Below are positions 40,471 to 48,873 of a stretch of 64,000 nucleotides of DNA, piece after piece. The translations under genes were made by a program, and so were the position numbers. The notes below the pieces were generated by a model. It was given only the letters and a program-made list of their open reading frames with translations, had not been told where the DNA came from and made no database searches. Source of the stretch: Rhodobacterales bacterium RIFCSPHIGHO2_02_FULL_62_130 (lineage in GTDB: Bacteria; Pseudomonadota; Alphaproteobacteria; Rhodobacterales; Rhodobacteraceae). Location: contig MHZT01000051.1 in the NCBI GenBank assembly GCA_001828855.1, positions 124,001 through 188,000 of the forward strand, in the 5' to 3' direction. Numbering within the stretch: the first letter of the stretch is position 1; each line of letters starts with the position of its first letter.

Positions 40471-41748
40471 TTAGCCCTGACGCGCCGCCGCCACGGCAGC
40501 CTCCAGAATATCCATCGCCTCGGCGAAATGCGCGTCGGGAATGGTGATCGGCGCAAGGAAGCGCACGACGTTGCCGTATACGCCGCAGGTCAGCAGGATC
40601 AGCCCGCGCTTTTGCGCCTCGACCCGCACGCGGGTGGTGAAACCGGCGTCGGGTTCGTGGTTGGCGGGGTTTGCGAATTCGACCGCCACCATGAAACCGG
40701 GGCCGCGAATATCGCTGATTTCCGGCGTGACCGACCGCAAGGCTTCAAGCCGTTGCTTCAGGCGGCTGCCCAGTTCATTGGCGCGGTCGCACAGCTTTTC
40801 CTCGTCGATCACGTCCAGAACGGCGTTGGCCGCAGCGATACCGATCGGGTTGCCGCCATAGGTGCCGCCAAGACCGCCCGGATGGGCTGCATCCATCAGG
40901 CTGGCCTTGCCGGTCAGCGCCGCCAGCGGCAGACCACCGGCCAGACCCTTGGCCATGGTGGTGATGTCGGCGGCGATGCCGTAGCCTTCCATCGCGAACA
41001 TGGTGCCGGTGCGGGCAAAGCCGGTCTGCACCTCGTCGGCGATCATCACGATGCCATTGTCATCGCAGAGCTTGCGGATGGCTTTGACCAGATCTTTCGG
41101 AGCCGGATAAAAACCACCCTCGCCCTGCACAGGTTCAAAGATGATCGCGGCCACGCGGGTCGGGTCCAGATCGGCCTTGAACAGCTTGGTGATGCCCGCC
41201 ATGGCGTCATCGGTGGAAATGCCGTGAACCTCTTGCGGGAAGGGGACGTGATAGACGTCGGGCATCATCGCGCCGAAGCCCTTCTTGTAGGGATCAACTT
41301 TGCCGGTCAGCGACATACCCAAAAGGGTGCGGCCATGGAAGGCGCCGCCAAAGGCGATCACGGCATTGCGGCCCGTGGCAATCCGCGCGACTTTGATCGC
41401 GTTTTCCACAGCCTCGGCACCCGTGGTCACGAACACGGTCTTCTTCGGAAAATCGCCCGGAACGGCGGCGTTCAGACGTTCGGCCAGACGGACGTAGTTT
41501 TCGTAGGGCAGAACCTGATGGCAGGTGTGGGTGAATTTCGACAGTTGCTTGGACACCGCATCCATGACCTTGGGGTGGCAATGGCCGGTGTTGACCACGG
41601 CAATCCCCGCCGCAAAGTCGATATAGCGGTTGCCTTCGATGTCCCAGACTTCCGAGTTCAGGGCGCGATCGACATAAATCTGGGTCTGCACCCCGACCCC
41701 GCGCGAGATGCTCTCGGTCCGGCGGGCGGCGACTTCTGCGTTATTCAT
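40471..41748 (-). CDS. gabT: 4-Aminobutyrate aminotransferase (class III PLP enzyme)
   Basis: 425-residue omega-aminotransferase. The pyridoxal-binding region is VMIADEVQTGFARTGTMFAMEGYGIAADITTMAKGLAGGLPLAALTGKASLMDA, with the Asp and the Schiff-base Lys in MAKGLAGG. Other family parts: NRYIDFAAGIAVVNTGHCHPKV, VTTGAEAVENAIKVARIATGR, AFGGAFHGRTLLGMSLTGK and GGTYGGNPIGIAAANAVLDVI. Best match in pattern is GabT (GABA to succinate semialdehyde); other omega-amino acids are possible. It stands alone, without an adjacent gabD. Confidence 0.88.
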   Translation of the reverse strand: MNNAEVAARRTESISRGVGVQTQIYVDRALNSEVWDIEGNRYIDFAAGIAVVNTGHCHPKVMDAVSKQLSKFTHTCHQVLPYENYVRLAERLNAAVPGDFPKKTVFVTTGAEAVENAIKVARIATGRNAVIAFGGAFHGRTLLGMSLTGKVDPYKKGFGAMMPDVYHVPFPQEVHGISTDDAMAGITKLFKADLDPTRVAAIIFEPVQGEGGFYPAPKDLVKAIRKLCDDNGIVMIADEVQTGFARTGTMFAMEGYGIAADITTMAKGLAGGLPLAALTGKASLMDAAHPGGLGGTYGGNPIGIAAANAVLDVIDEEKLCDRANELGSRLKQRLEALRSVTPEISDIRGPGFMVAVEFANPANHEPDAGFTTRVRVEAQKRGLILLTCGVYGNVVRFLAPITIPDAHFAEAMDILEAAVAAARQG

Positions 41749-41950
41749 CGTGGTATCCTCCGAAGGCCCGTGGGCTTGGGCCGTGTCTGGTTCAGGGTTG
41801 AGGCTATTTGATCAAACTTTGCGGGCAGCTTCAATCGCGTTCCGCCGCAATTTGCAAGAATCACGGCAGGACGGCGGGAAATCCCTGTGGGATTCACCAA
41901 GCGTTAACCTTGCGCCGCCCAGACTGCGAATCGACAAAAGGGCAAAGCGC

Positions 41951-43105
41951 ATGGCAATGGGTTTGACATCCTTCCCCCGGCTTGGGGGCGACGATCCGGC
42001 GGACTGGTTGCGGCTGATCCGGTCGCGGCGTGTCGGGGCGGTGACGTTCCATCGCCTTCTGGCCGAACACGGATCGGTTGCGGCGGCGCTGGCGGCGCTG
42101 CCCGACGTGGCGCGCGGGGCGGGTGTCGAGAATTATGCGACCTGCCCGATTGAGGTTGTCCGGCATGAAATGGCGCAAGGGCGGTTAGCGGGGGCAAGGC
42201 TGTTGCATTGGGGGGGGCCGGATTATCCCGCATCTCTGATGGATCTGCCCGATGCACCGCCGGTGTTATGGGCGCTGGGCGATGTGGCACTGCTGGCGCG
42301 TCCGATGGTGGCAATGGTGGGTGCGCGCAATGCGTCGTCCTTGGGGCTGCGGATGGCGCGGCGGCTTTCGGAAGGGCTGGGGCAGGCGGGTCAGGTGGTG
42401 GTCTCGGGCCTTGCGCGCGGCATTGATGCCGAGGCACACCGAGCGGCACTGGACAGTGGCACTGTGGCGGTGATGGCGGGTGGGGTGGATGTGATCTATC
42501 CCGAGGAAAACGCCGAACTCGCAGCACAGATCGCGGCCAAGGGCTGTCGTGTGTCGGAACAACCGATGGGGTTGGTGCCGCAGGTCCGGCATTTCCCGCA
42601 GCGCAACCGTATCGTTTCGGGTCTGGCCCGCGCCGTGGTGGTGGTTGAGGCTGCGGCGCGGTCTGGCAGTCTGATCACGGCCCGCGCTGCCGCCGATCAG
42701 GGGCGCGAAGTGCTTGCGGTGCCGGGCCACCCGTTTGATGCCCGCGCGGCAGGGTGCAACATGCTGCTGCGCGATGGCGCGACGCTGGTGCGCGGCCCGC
42801 AGGATGTGCTGGAGGCGGTGGGCGTTTCGGCTGCGGCGGTGGTTTCGGCGCCGATGCCCGCCTACACACCCGACCCGATCCCCGATCCGTTGCCCGGCCC
42901 TGTGCCACTGCGCCGCCCGCTGTCGGATATAGCCTCGGTCCATAGCCAGATCCTGGCCCGTCTTGGCCCCAGCCCCTTGGCCGAAGACCAGTTGATCCGC
43001 GATCTGGCCATGCCCCCGGCGGCGCTGGCCCCCGCACTGATCGCACTGGAACTGGAAGGGCGGATACAGCGGCAATCGGGAGGGTTATTGTCGCGGGTCG
43101 ATTGA
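41951..43105 (+). CDS. dprA: DNA-processing protein DprA (Smf)
   Basis: 384-residue protein that loads RecA on incoming single-stranded DNA during transformation. An N-terminal SAM-like region (residues 1-70) precedes the Rossmann DprA core: PPVLWALGDVALLARPMVAMVGARNASSLGLRMARRL, VVSGLARGIDAEAHRAALDSGTVAVMAGGVDVIYPEEN, HFPQRNRIVSGLARAVVVVEAAARSGSLITARAAADQGREVLAVPGHPFDARAAGCNMLLRDGA. A C-terminal winged-helix DML1-like domain follows (PLAEDQLIRDLAMPPAALAPALIALELEGRIQRQSGG). ATG 41957 is an alternative start. It is followed by topA, a common pairing. Confidence 0.95.
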   Translation: MAMGLTSFPRLGGDDPADWLRLIRSRRVGAVTFHRLLAEHGSVAAALAALPDVARGAGVENYATCPIEVVRHEMAQGRLAGARLLHWGGPDYPASLMDLPDAPPVLWALGDVALLARPMVAMVGARNASSLGLRMARRLSEGLGQAGQVVVSGLARGIDAEAHRAALDSGTVAVMAGGVDVIYPEENAELAAQIAAKGCRVSEQPMGLVPQVRHFPQRNRIVSGLARAVVVVEAAARSGSLITARAAADQGREVLAVPGHPFDARAAGCNMLLRDGATLVRGPQDVLEAVGVSAAAVVSAPMPAYTPDPIPDPLPGPVPLRRPLSDIASVHSQILARLGPSPLAEDQLIRDLAMPPAALAPALIALELEGRIQRQSGGLLSRVD

Positions 43106-43131
43106 GGTTGTGCTTGGCATTGATGTCGGAT

Positions 43132-43168
43132 GCCTCCGGCGGGGATATTTAAGCAAAGAGGATCGGGG
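43132..43168 (+). repeat. Dispersed 3'-end repeat, copy 5
   Basis: Begins GCCTCCGGCGGGGATATTT, then AAGCAAAGAGGATCGGGG; it differs from copy 3 by one base. It lies 27 bp past the dprA stop, in the sense of dprA, and about 115 bp before topA. Confidence 0.8.
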
Positions 43169-43283
43169 GAAGGCACGGTTTTGACCCATCGGTTTGCCTG
43201 CGCCCAAATGCCCCCGTTGACAAGGCTTGCCGCTTCCGCCCATGTTGCCGCGCCGTCTGCGGTCCGGAAGCCAAGGAAATTTC

Positions 43284-46025
43284 ATGCCAGTCGTCGTTGT
43301 CGAATCTCCTGCCAAGGCCAAGACAATCAACAAATATTTGGGGTCGAACTATACGGTTCTTGCCTCTTACGGCCATGTGCGGGATTTGCCTGCCAAGGAC
43401 GGTTCGGTCGATACCGAACATGATTTTGCGATGACATGGGAAGTGGCGGCTGACAGCAAGAAGCATATTCGTGCCATCACCGAAGCCTTGAAAACCGATG
43501 ACGAGTTGATCCTTGCAACCGACCCCGACCGCGAGGGCGAGGCGATTTCGTGGCATTTGCAAGAGGCGCTGGCCAGCACTCTGAAGAAGGGCAAGAAGGT
43601 CAGCCGCGTGACCTTCAACGCGATCACCAAGGACGCCGTGACCGAGGCGATGAAAAATCCGCGTCAGGTGGATACGCCTTTGGTCGAGGCCTATCTGGCC
43701 CGCCGCGCGCTGGATTATCTGGTGGGCTTTACCCTGTCACCGGTGCTGTGGCGCAAACTGCCCGGCTCGCGTTCTGCTGGCCGTGTGCAATCGGTTTGCC
43801 TGCGTCTGATCGTCGAGCGCGAGATGGAGATTGAAGCTTTCCGCGCCCGCGAATTCTGGACCGTGACGGCCATGCTGCTGACCCCGCGCGGGCAGGAATT
43901 TTCGGCACGGCTGACGGTGCTGGGCGGCAAGAAGCTGGACAAATTCGACATTCCGACCGCCGAGGCGGCGGAATTGGCGGTGCAGGCTGTCACTTCCCGA
44001 ACCTTGGCGGTGCAATCTGTTGAGGCCAAGCCTGCCTCGCGCAACCCCTATCCGCCCTTCATGACCTCGACCCTGCAACAAGAGGCCAGCCGCAAATTCG
44101 GCATGGGCGCCAAGGCCTGCATGTCGGCAGCACAGCGTCTGTATGAGGCGGGGCATATCACCTATATGCGGACCGACGGCATCGACATGGCCCCCGAGGC
44201 CGTGGCGCAGGCGCGCGCCGAAATCGGGCGGCGGTTCGGGGACAAATACGTCCCCGACACCCCGCGCATCTACAAGAACAAGGCCAAGAACGCGCAAGAG
44301 GCGCATGAGTGCATCCGCCCGACGGATATGGCCGTCTCGCATGACGATCTGCGACTGGCCGAAGCCGATCAGCGCAAGCTTTATGAGCTGATCTGGAAGC
44401 GCACCCTCGCCAGCCAGATGGCGGCGGCGCGGATGGAGCGCACCGTCGTTGATATCGGCAGCGCGGATGGCCAGATCAGTCTGCGCGCCAACGGTCAGGT
44501 GCTTTTGTTCGATGGCTTCTTGCGCGTCTACGACGAGGGGCGCGACGACGAGGATGAGGACGAAGGCCGCCTGCCGCAGATCATGGCGGGCGAAACCGCT
44601 GCCCCGAAGAAGGGCGCGATGGAGCCTGCGTTCAAGAAGCAGGCCGATCAGGCCGGCAAGGATGATTTCGATCTGATCGACAGCGCGGTCTCGGTCCGCC
44701 GTGTCGAAGGTGCGGTGATCAGCCCCGATGGCGCGGTTCTGGCCAGCCAAAGCCACACCCAGCCGCCGCCGCGCTATACCGAAGCGACGCTGGTCAAGCG
44801 GATGGAAGAACTGGGCATCGGCCGCCCTTCGACCTATGCCTCGGTGCTGACCACGATTGTGGATCGCGAATATGTCCGCAAGGACAAGAACAGGCTGTTC
44901 CCCGAGGACAAGGGGCGGCTGGTCACGGCCTTCCTGACCAACTTCTTCCGCCGCTATGTCGAGTATGATTTCACCGCCGATCTCGAAAGCCAGCTTGACG
45001 ATGTTTCGGCGGGTGAGCGGGATTACAAAGAAGTCCTGTCGCGCTTCTGGCGGGATTTCGCGGCGGCTGTTGCGGAAACCGCTGATCTGCGGATTAGCGA
45101 AGTTCTTGACAAAATTGATGATTTCCTGTCGCCGCATCTTTATCCTGTGCGTGCGGATGGATCAGACCCGCGGTCTTGCCCGACCTGCGGTTCAGGCCGG
45201 CTGCACCTGAAAACGGCGCGATCGGGCGGGGCATTCATCGGCTGTGGCAACTACCCCGAATGTCGCTATACGCGCCCGATTTCCGGTGGCGACGAGGGTG
45301 GCTCGGTGGATGGGCGTGTGCTGGGAATTGACCCGGACGGGGTCGAGATCAGCCTGCGTGCGGGGCGCTTTGGTCCCTATGTGCAAAAGGGCGAGGCGAC
45401 AGAAGAGGCCCCGAAACCACCGCGCGCCAGCCTGCCCAAAGGCTGGGCGCAGGATGCCCTGACGCTGGAGCGTGCGATCGAGTTGTTGTCACTGCCGCGC
45501 CAGATCGGACCGCACCCTGAAGATGGCGCGATGGTCGAGGCTGCCATTGGCCGCTTTGGCCCTTATGTCAAACATGGCTCGGTCTATGCGAATATTCCCG
45601 ATGTCGAAGAGGTCTTCACCATCGGGATGAACCGCGCGGTTGAAGTGCTGGCTCTGAAGGCGGCAGGGCGTCGCGGATCGGCCACCGCAGTTGCCCCCCT
45701 GCGCGAATTGGGAGAACATCCCGATGGCGGGCCGGTGCAGGTGATGCCGGGGAAATACGGGCCGTATGTGAAATGGGCCAAGGTGAACGCAACCCTGCCC
45801 AAAGGGATTGAGCCGGAAGCTGTCACTCTGGAAGAAGCGCTTGCTTTGATTGCGGAAAAGGCGGGGAAATCCGGCAAAAAACCCGCAGCCAAGAAAGTTG
45901 CTGCCGAGAAAAAGCCCGCTGCGAAAAAGCCCGCTGCGAAGAAAGCAGCACCTAAAGTTGCCACCAAGACTGCTGCAGCCAAGAAAACCTCGGCAAAGAA
46001 GGCGGCGGAAGAACTGGAAGGCTGA
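43284..46025 (+). CDS. topA: DNA topoisomerase I
   Basis: 913-residue type IA topoisomerase that relaxes negative supercoils. It starts MPVVVVESPAKAKTINKYLG (Toprim) after AAGGAAA. Acidic Toprim triad: TDPDREGEAISWHL. The catalytic Tyr lies in YEAGHITYMRTDGIDM. The core includes EAHECIRPTDM and TLVKRMEELGIGRPSTYASVLTTI. A zinc-finger-like CPTCGSGRLHLKT..FIGCGNYPEC follows, then FGPYVKHG-type repeats. The last ~50 residues are a Lys/Ala-rich tail (KKPAAKKPAAKKAAPK) likely to bind DNA. Confidence 0.97.
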   Translation: MPVVVVESPAKAKTINKYLGSNYTVLASYGHVRDLPAKDGSVDTEHDFAMTWEVAADSKKHIRAITEALKTDDELILATDPDREGEAISWHLQEALASTLKKGKKVSRVTFNAITKDAVTEAMKNPRQVDTPLVEAYLARRALDYLVGFTLSPVLWRKLPGSRSAGRVQSVCLRLIVEREMEIEAFRAREFWTVTAMLLTPRGQEFSARLTVLGGKKLDKFDIPTAEAAELAVQAVTSRTLAVQSVEAKPASRNPYPPFMTSTLQQEASRKFGMGAKACMSAAQRLYEAGHITYMRTDGIDMAPEAVAQARAEIGRRFGDKYVPDTPRIYKNKAKNAQEAHECIRPTDMAVSHDDLRLAEADQRKLYELIWKRTLASQMAAARMERTVVDIGSADGQISLRANGQVLLFDGFLRVYDEGRDDEDEDEGRLPQIMAGETAAPKKGAMEPAFKKQADQAGKDDFDLIDSAVSVRRVEGAVISPDGAVLASQSHTQPPPRYTEATLVKRMEELGIGRPSTYASVLTTIVDREYVRKDKNRLFPEDKGRLVTAFLTNFFRRYVEYDFTADLESQLDDVSAGERDYKEVLSRFWRDFAAAVAETADLRISEVLDKIDDFLSPHLYPVRADGSDPRSCPTCGSGRLHLKTARSGGAFIGCGNYPECRYTRPISGGDEGGSVDGRVLGIDPDGVEISLRAGRFGPYVQKGEATEEAPKPPRASLPKGWAQDALTLERAIELLSLPRQIGPHPEDGAMVEAAIGRFGPYVKHGSVYANIPDVEEVFTIGMNRAVEVLALKAAGRRGSATAVAPLRELGEHPDGGPVQVMPGKYGPYVKWAKVNATLPKGIEPEAVTLEEALALIAEKAGKSGKKPAAKKVAAEKKPAAKKPAAKKAAPKVATKTAAAKKTSAKKAAEELEG

Positions 46026-46037
46026 CACACAGCAAAA

Positions 46038-46057
46038 GGTGCGTGAAATCACGCACC
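46038..46057 (+). terminator. topA 3' palindrome (GGTGCGTGA type)
   Basis: GGTGCGTGA-AA-TCACGCACC, 9-bp stem with a 2-nt spacer, 12 bp past the topA stop. The same palindrome recurs at 46932-46953. No U-tract follows, so termination here may depend on the next inverted repeat as well. Confidence 0.65.
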
Positions 46058-46067
46058 CTACCCTTTG

Positions 46068-46102
46068 GGCTTCATCTTGGCTCAAATACTCCCGCCGGAG
46101 GC
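46068..46102 (-). repeat. 3'-end repeat variant, left arm of inverted pair
   Basis: In the minus sense it reads GCCTCCGGCGGGAGTATTTG, then AGCCAAGATGAAGCC. It is the exact reverse complement of the right arm at 46123-46157. Confidence 0.9.
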
Positions 46103-46122
46103 ACCCGCTCTTGGCAATGGAA

Positions 46123-46157
46123 GCCTCCGGCGGGAGTATTTGAGCCAAGATGAAGCC
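46123..46157 (+). repeat. 3'-end repeat variant, right arm of inverted pair
   Basis: 35 bp, GCCTCCGGCGGGAGTATTTG followed by AGCCAAGATGAAGCC. With the left arm it forms a perfect 35-bp inverted repeat around a 20-bp spacer, between convergent topA and the gene at 46168. Transcribed from either side it would make a very stable hairpin and probably ends transcription in both directions. Confidence 0.9.
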
Positions 46158-46167
46158 GTTGTCGCGT

Positions 46168-46851
46168 TCAGGGGCGGATGTAGGTCAGCGTATTGCCGCG
46201 CCCGATGTAGGAAAGCTCCATACGGTCAGGGGTGATCTCGAGGATGGCATAGCAGGGCGCGTCCATCGGATCAGCGCCCATCATTTGTTTGATCACCACG
46301 GGACCATCTGCAGTCGCAGTCCCGGGGCAAGAGTCGGAATAGGTCACAACCGAGGTGCCAAGATATTCGCCTGCATAGCTGGCGGTTTCCTCTGATCCAA
46401 GGATTGTCAGCGCGGATTTCGGATCGGAGCTGTCAACCCAATCGCCTTGGGACAGGGCGCGCAGTTTGGCATAGGCGTCGGGTTGGTCGGGGGCTGCGGT
46501 CGAGACGGCAGCGTCCACCGTGATGTCGCCAAAGCTGATCATGTCGCCCGAGATCAGCAGGGCTGCATTTACGGGCAGGGCTGCCATAAGGGTTAGGGCT
46601 GCTGGGTTTGAAAGGCCGTCAACTGTGGCAATCCAGCGCGCGCCTTCGGCATAGAAGGTACAGGCTTGACCCATTTCGGTTGCGCCGCAGCCTTGGAGCA
46701 GGGCCTGCACGGAATAGGGTTCGCCATGGGTTCCCGCAGCAAAGCTTGCTTGCGCTGCGGCCGTGAGGGTGGATTGCGACGGGGCCTCTGCCCAAAGAGG
46801 CGTGGCACAAAGCAGGCTGGCGACAAGAAGGCTTGGGGCAAAGCGGGGCAT
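46168..46851 (-). CDS. Conserved-looking periplasmic protein of unknown function
   Basis: 227-residue protein with a signal peptide (MPRFAPSLLVASLLCATPLWAEA) and AGGAG upstream of ATG 46851. I do not recognise a family. Four Cys in the mature part (LLQGCGATEMGQACTFYAEGARW; YSDSCPGTATADGP; MDAPCYAILEI) could form two disulfides in the periplasm. A repeated Ser/Ala/Asp-rich pattern and the ending MELSYIGRGNTLTYIRP suggest a beta-rich fold. It is convergent with topA and downstream of choV in the same direction but separated by a palindrome, so it is probably its own unit. Confidence 0.7.
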   Translation of the reverse strand: MPRFAPSLLVASLLCATPLWAEAPSQSTLTAAAQASFAAGTHGEPYSVQALLQGCGATEMGQACTFYAEGARWIATVDGLSNPAALTLMAALPVNAALLISGDMISFGDITVDAAVSTAAPDQPDAYAKLRALSQGDWVDSSDPKSALTILGSEETASYAGEYLGTSVVTYSDSCPGTATADGPVVIKQMMGADPMDAPCYAILEITPDRMELSYIGRGNTLTYIRP

Positions 46852-46931
46852 GATCACTCCTGATCCTATCCGACCCGAAGGCGAGCAGCCGGACTTTTTG
46901 TGTTTGGAAATCGCCGCCGAGGCAGGGGTAG

Positions 46932-46953
46932 GGTGCGTGATCTCACGCACCCT
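46932..46953 (-). terminator. Palindrome after choV (GGGTGCGTGA type)
   Basis: GGGTGCGTGA-TC-TCACGCACCC, 10-bp stem with a 2-nt spacer, 3 bp past the choV stop. It is a second copy of the palindrome at 46038-46057 and probably ends the choXWV transcript. Confidence 0.65.
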
Positions 46954-46956
46954 TGG

Positions 46957-47982
46957 TCAAACCACGCCGCGCGGGTTGATCAGTTTGGCCATCAGGCCCT
47001 TGGCGCGGATCATGCCGATGGCGTGGCCGTTTTCGGTGACGGTCAGGTCACTGTCGTCCTGACACAGCCGGCCCATCACCGCTTTGACCGGCATTTCGCA
47101 ATCGACGGCCATGCCGCCGCCTTCGCCTTGCTCCATCACATCGCGGGCGGTCAGCACGCCCAGCGGGTTCATATGGGCCACGAATTCGGCCACATAGTCC
47201 GAGCTGGGATTGGCGATGATTTCGCGGGCGGTGCCGATCTGCACGATGCGCCCGCCCTCCATCAGCGCGATGCGGTTGCCGAGTTTGAAAGCCTCGTCCA
47301 GATCATGCGACACGAAGATGATGGTGCGTTGCAGCTTGGCTTGCAGGTCCAGCAATTCATCCTGAAGCCGTGCGCGGATCAGCGGGTCCAGCGCCGAGAA
47401 GGGTTCGTCCATCAGCAGGATCGGCGCGTCGGTGACAAAGGCGCGCGCAAGGCCCACACGTTGCTGCATGCCGCCCGACAGTTCGCCCACCTTGCGATCC
47501 GCCCATTGCGACAGGTTCACCAGCGCCAGTTGCTGGTCCACCTTGGCGCGGCGCTGTTCGGGGGTTTGCCCAGCCAGTTCAAGACCCAGGCCCACATTCT
47601 CGCGCACGGTTCGCCAGGGCAGCAGGCCGAATTGCTGAAACACCATCGCAATTGTCGAGAGCCGTAAGCCGCGCAGCGTGTCCGGTTTGGCGTGGGTCAC
47701 AGACACCATCTCGCCGCCGGCGCGCACCCGCACTTCACCGCGCACCACGGGGTTCAGCGCATTGACCCCGCGCAGCAGCGTGGATTTGCCCGAGCCTGAC
47801 AGGCCCATCAAGACAAGGATTTCACCTTCGCCCACCGACAGGCTGCAATCATGCACGCCAAGGACTTGCCCGGTCTTTTCCTGAATTTCTCCACGGCTTA
47901 GGCCGTGATCCATCAGGGGCAAGGCGCGGTCGGGCTGGTCGCCAAAGACGATGGAGACGCGGTCGAATTCTACGGCGTTCAT
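46957..47982 (-). CDS. choV: Choline/betaine ABC transporter ATP-binding protein ChoV
   Basis: 341-residue ABC ATPase of the ProV/OpuA class. Walker A ILVLMGLSGSGKSTLLRGVNAL; Q-loop MVFQQFGLLPWRTVRENVGLG; signature VGELSGGMQQRVGLARAF; Walker B PILLMDEPFSALDPLIR; H-loop FVSHDLDEAFKLGNRIAL. The C-terminal ~70 residues resemble a CBS-like domain (CQDDSDLTVTENGHAIGMIRAKGLMAKLI). The start overlaps the choW stop (ATGA). The adjoining choX and bet genes make choline the likely substrate. Confidence 0.92.
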   Translation of the reverse strand: MNAVEFDRVSIVFGDQPDRALPLMDHGLSRGEIQEKTGQVLGVHDCSLSVGEGEILVLMGLSGSGKSTLLRGVNALNPVVRGEVRVRAGGEMVSVTHAKPDTLRGLRLSTIAMVFQQFGLLPWRTVRENVGLGLELAGQTPEQRRAKVDQQLALVNLSQWADRKVGELSGGMQQRVGLARAFVTDAPILLMDEPFSALDPLIRARLQDELLDLQAKLQRTIIFVSHDLDEAFKLGNRIALMEGGRIVQIGTAREIIANPSSDYVAEFVAHMNPLGVLTARDVMEQGEGGGMAVDCEMPVKAVMGRLCQDDSDLTVTENGHAIGMIRAKGLMAKLINPRGVV

Positions 47983-48824
47983 TTGCGCGTCACCCTCAGC
48001 ATACGGTCCAGCAGGATGGCCACCACCACGATGATGAAGCCGGATTCAAACCCCAGTGCGGTATTGACCGAGTTCAGCGCCCGCACCACCGGCACGCCCA
48101 GTCCGTTCGCCCCAACAAGGGCCGCAATCACCACCATCGACAGCGACAGCATGATGGTCTGGTTCAGACCCGCCATGATTTGCGGGAAGGCATAGGGGAG
48201 TTCGACCTTCCACAGCCGTTGTTTGGGGGTGGCCCCAAAGGCGGTCGCGGCCTCCAGCAGCGCGGTGGGGGTGGTCGAAACGCCCAGATAGGTCAGACGG
48301 ATCGGTGCGGGCAGCACGAAGATCACCGTGGCAATCAGACCCGGCACGGCGCCAAGGCCGAAGAACACGATAGCGGGGATCAGGTAGACAAAGGTTGGCA
48401 GCGTCTGCATCAGGTCCAGCACCGGCACCATTGCGGTATAGAGGCGCGGGCGGTGTGCGGCGGCGATACCGACCGGCACGCCAAGCCCCATGCAGACCAC
48501 ACAGGACGACAGGATCAGCGTCAGGCTTTCGGTGGTTTCCTCCCAATAGCCTTGGTTCAGGATGAACAGAAAGCCGATCAGGACGCCCGCGCAAACCTTC
48601 CAGTTGCGTTGCAGATACCATGTCAGGGCAAGGAACAGGGCAATGATCACCAGCGGGTGCGGCGTTTGCAGCAACCACAGAATCGCACCGATCAGCCACT
48701 CCATGACGGCGGAAATCGCGTCGAACAGCGGGCCAAGGTTGTTGTTCAGCCAATCGAAGATGGCTTTTGCCACCTTGCCCACCGGAATTTTGTGATCAGT
48801 CAGCCAGTCCATTTGCCCCCGCAA
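47979..48824 (-). CDS. choW: Choline/betaine ABC transporter permease ChoW
   Basis: 281-residue permease of the ProW class with about six helices in the BPD-type domain: ESLTLILSSCVVCMGLGVPVGIAAAHRP, VYLIPAIVFFGLGAVPGLIATVIFVLPAPIRLTYLG, and the EAA loop ALLEAATAFGATPKQRLWKVELPYAFPQIMAGLNQTIMLSLSMVVIAALVGANGLG. The start MRGQMDWLTDHKI has an in-frame alternative at 48812 (MDWLTD). A hairpin separates it from choX. Confidence 0.92.
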   Translation of the reverse strand: MRGQMDWLTDHKIPVGKVAKAIFDWLNNNLGPLFDAISAVMEWLIGAILWLLQTPHPLVIIALFLALTWYLQRNWKVCAGVLIGFLFILNQGYWEETTESLTLILSSCVVCMGLGVPVGIAAAHRPRLYTAMVPVLDLMQTLPTFVYLIPAIVFFGLGAVPGLIATVIFVLPAPIRLTYLGVSTTPTALLEAATAFGATPKQRLWKVELPYAFPQIMAGLNQTIMLSLSMVVIAALVGANGLGVPVVRALNSVNTALGFESGFIIVVVAILLDRMLRVTRK

Positions 48825-48840
48825 GGTTCAGGATAGAGAA

Positions 48841-48865
48841 TGGCCCCGGAGATGATCCGGGGCCA
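48841..48865 (-). terminator. Intercistronic hairpin between choX and choW
   Basis: 10-bp perfect stem TGGCCCCGGA / TCCGGGGCCA with a 5-nt loop, 8 bp past the choX stop, with no U-tract. Hairpins at this place in ABC operons usually protect or attenuate the message, so that the binding protein is made in excess of the permease. Confidence 0.7.
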
Positions 48866-48873
48866 CGCGAAGG

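Noticed and set aside
40337-40471. N-terminal extension of BioM from 40471
   Set aside because: Reads through repeat copy 4 and the gabT terminator; the ABC domain begins later.
38965-41000. BioR operator (TTATMKATAA) for bioMNY
   Set aside because: No match found upstream of bioM, bioN or bioY within the window.
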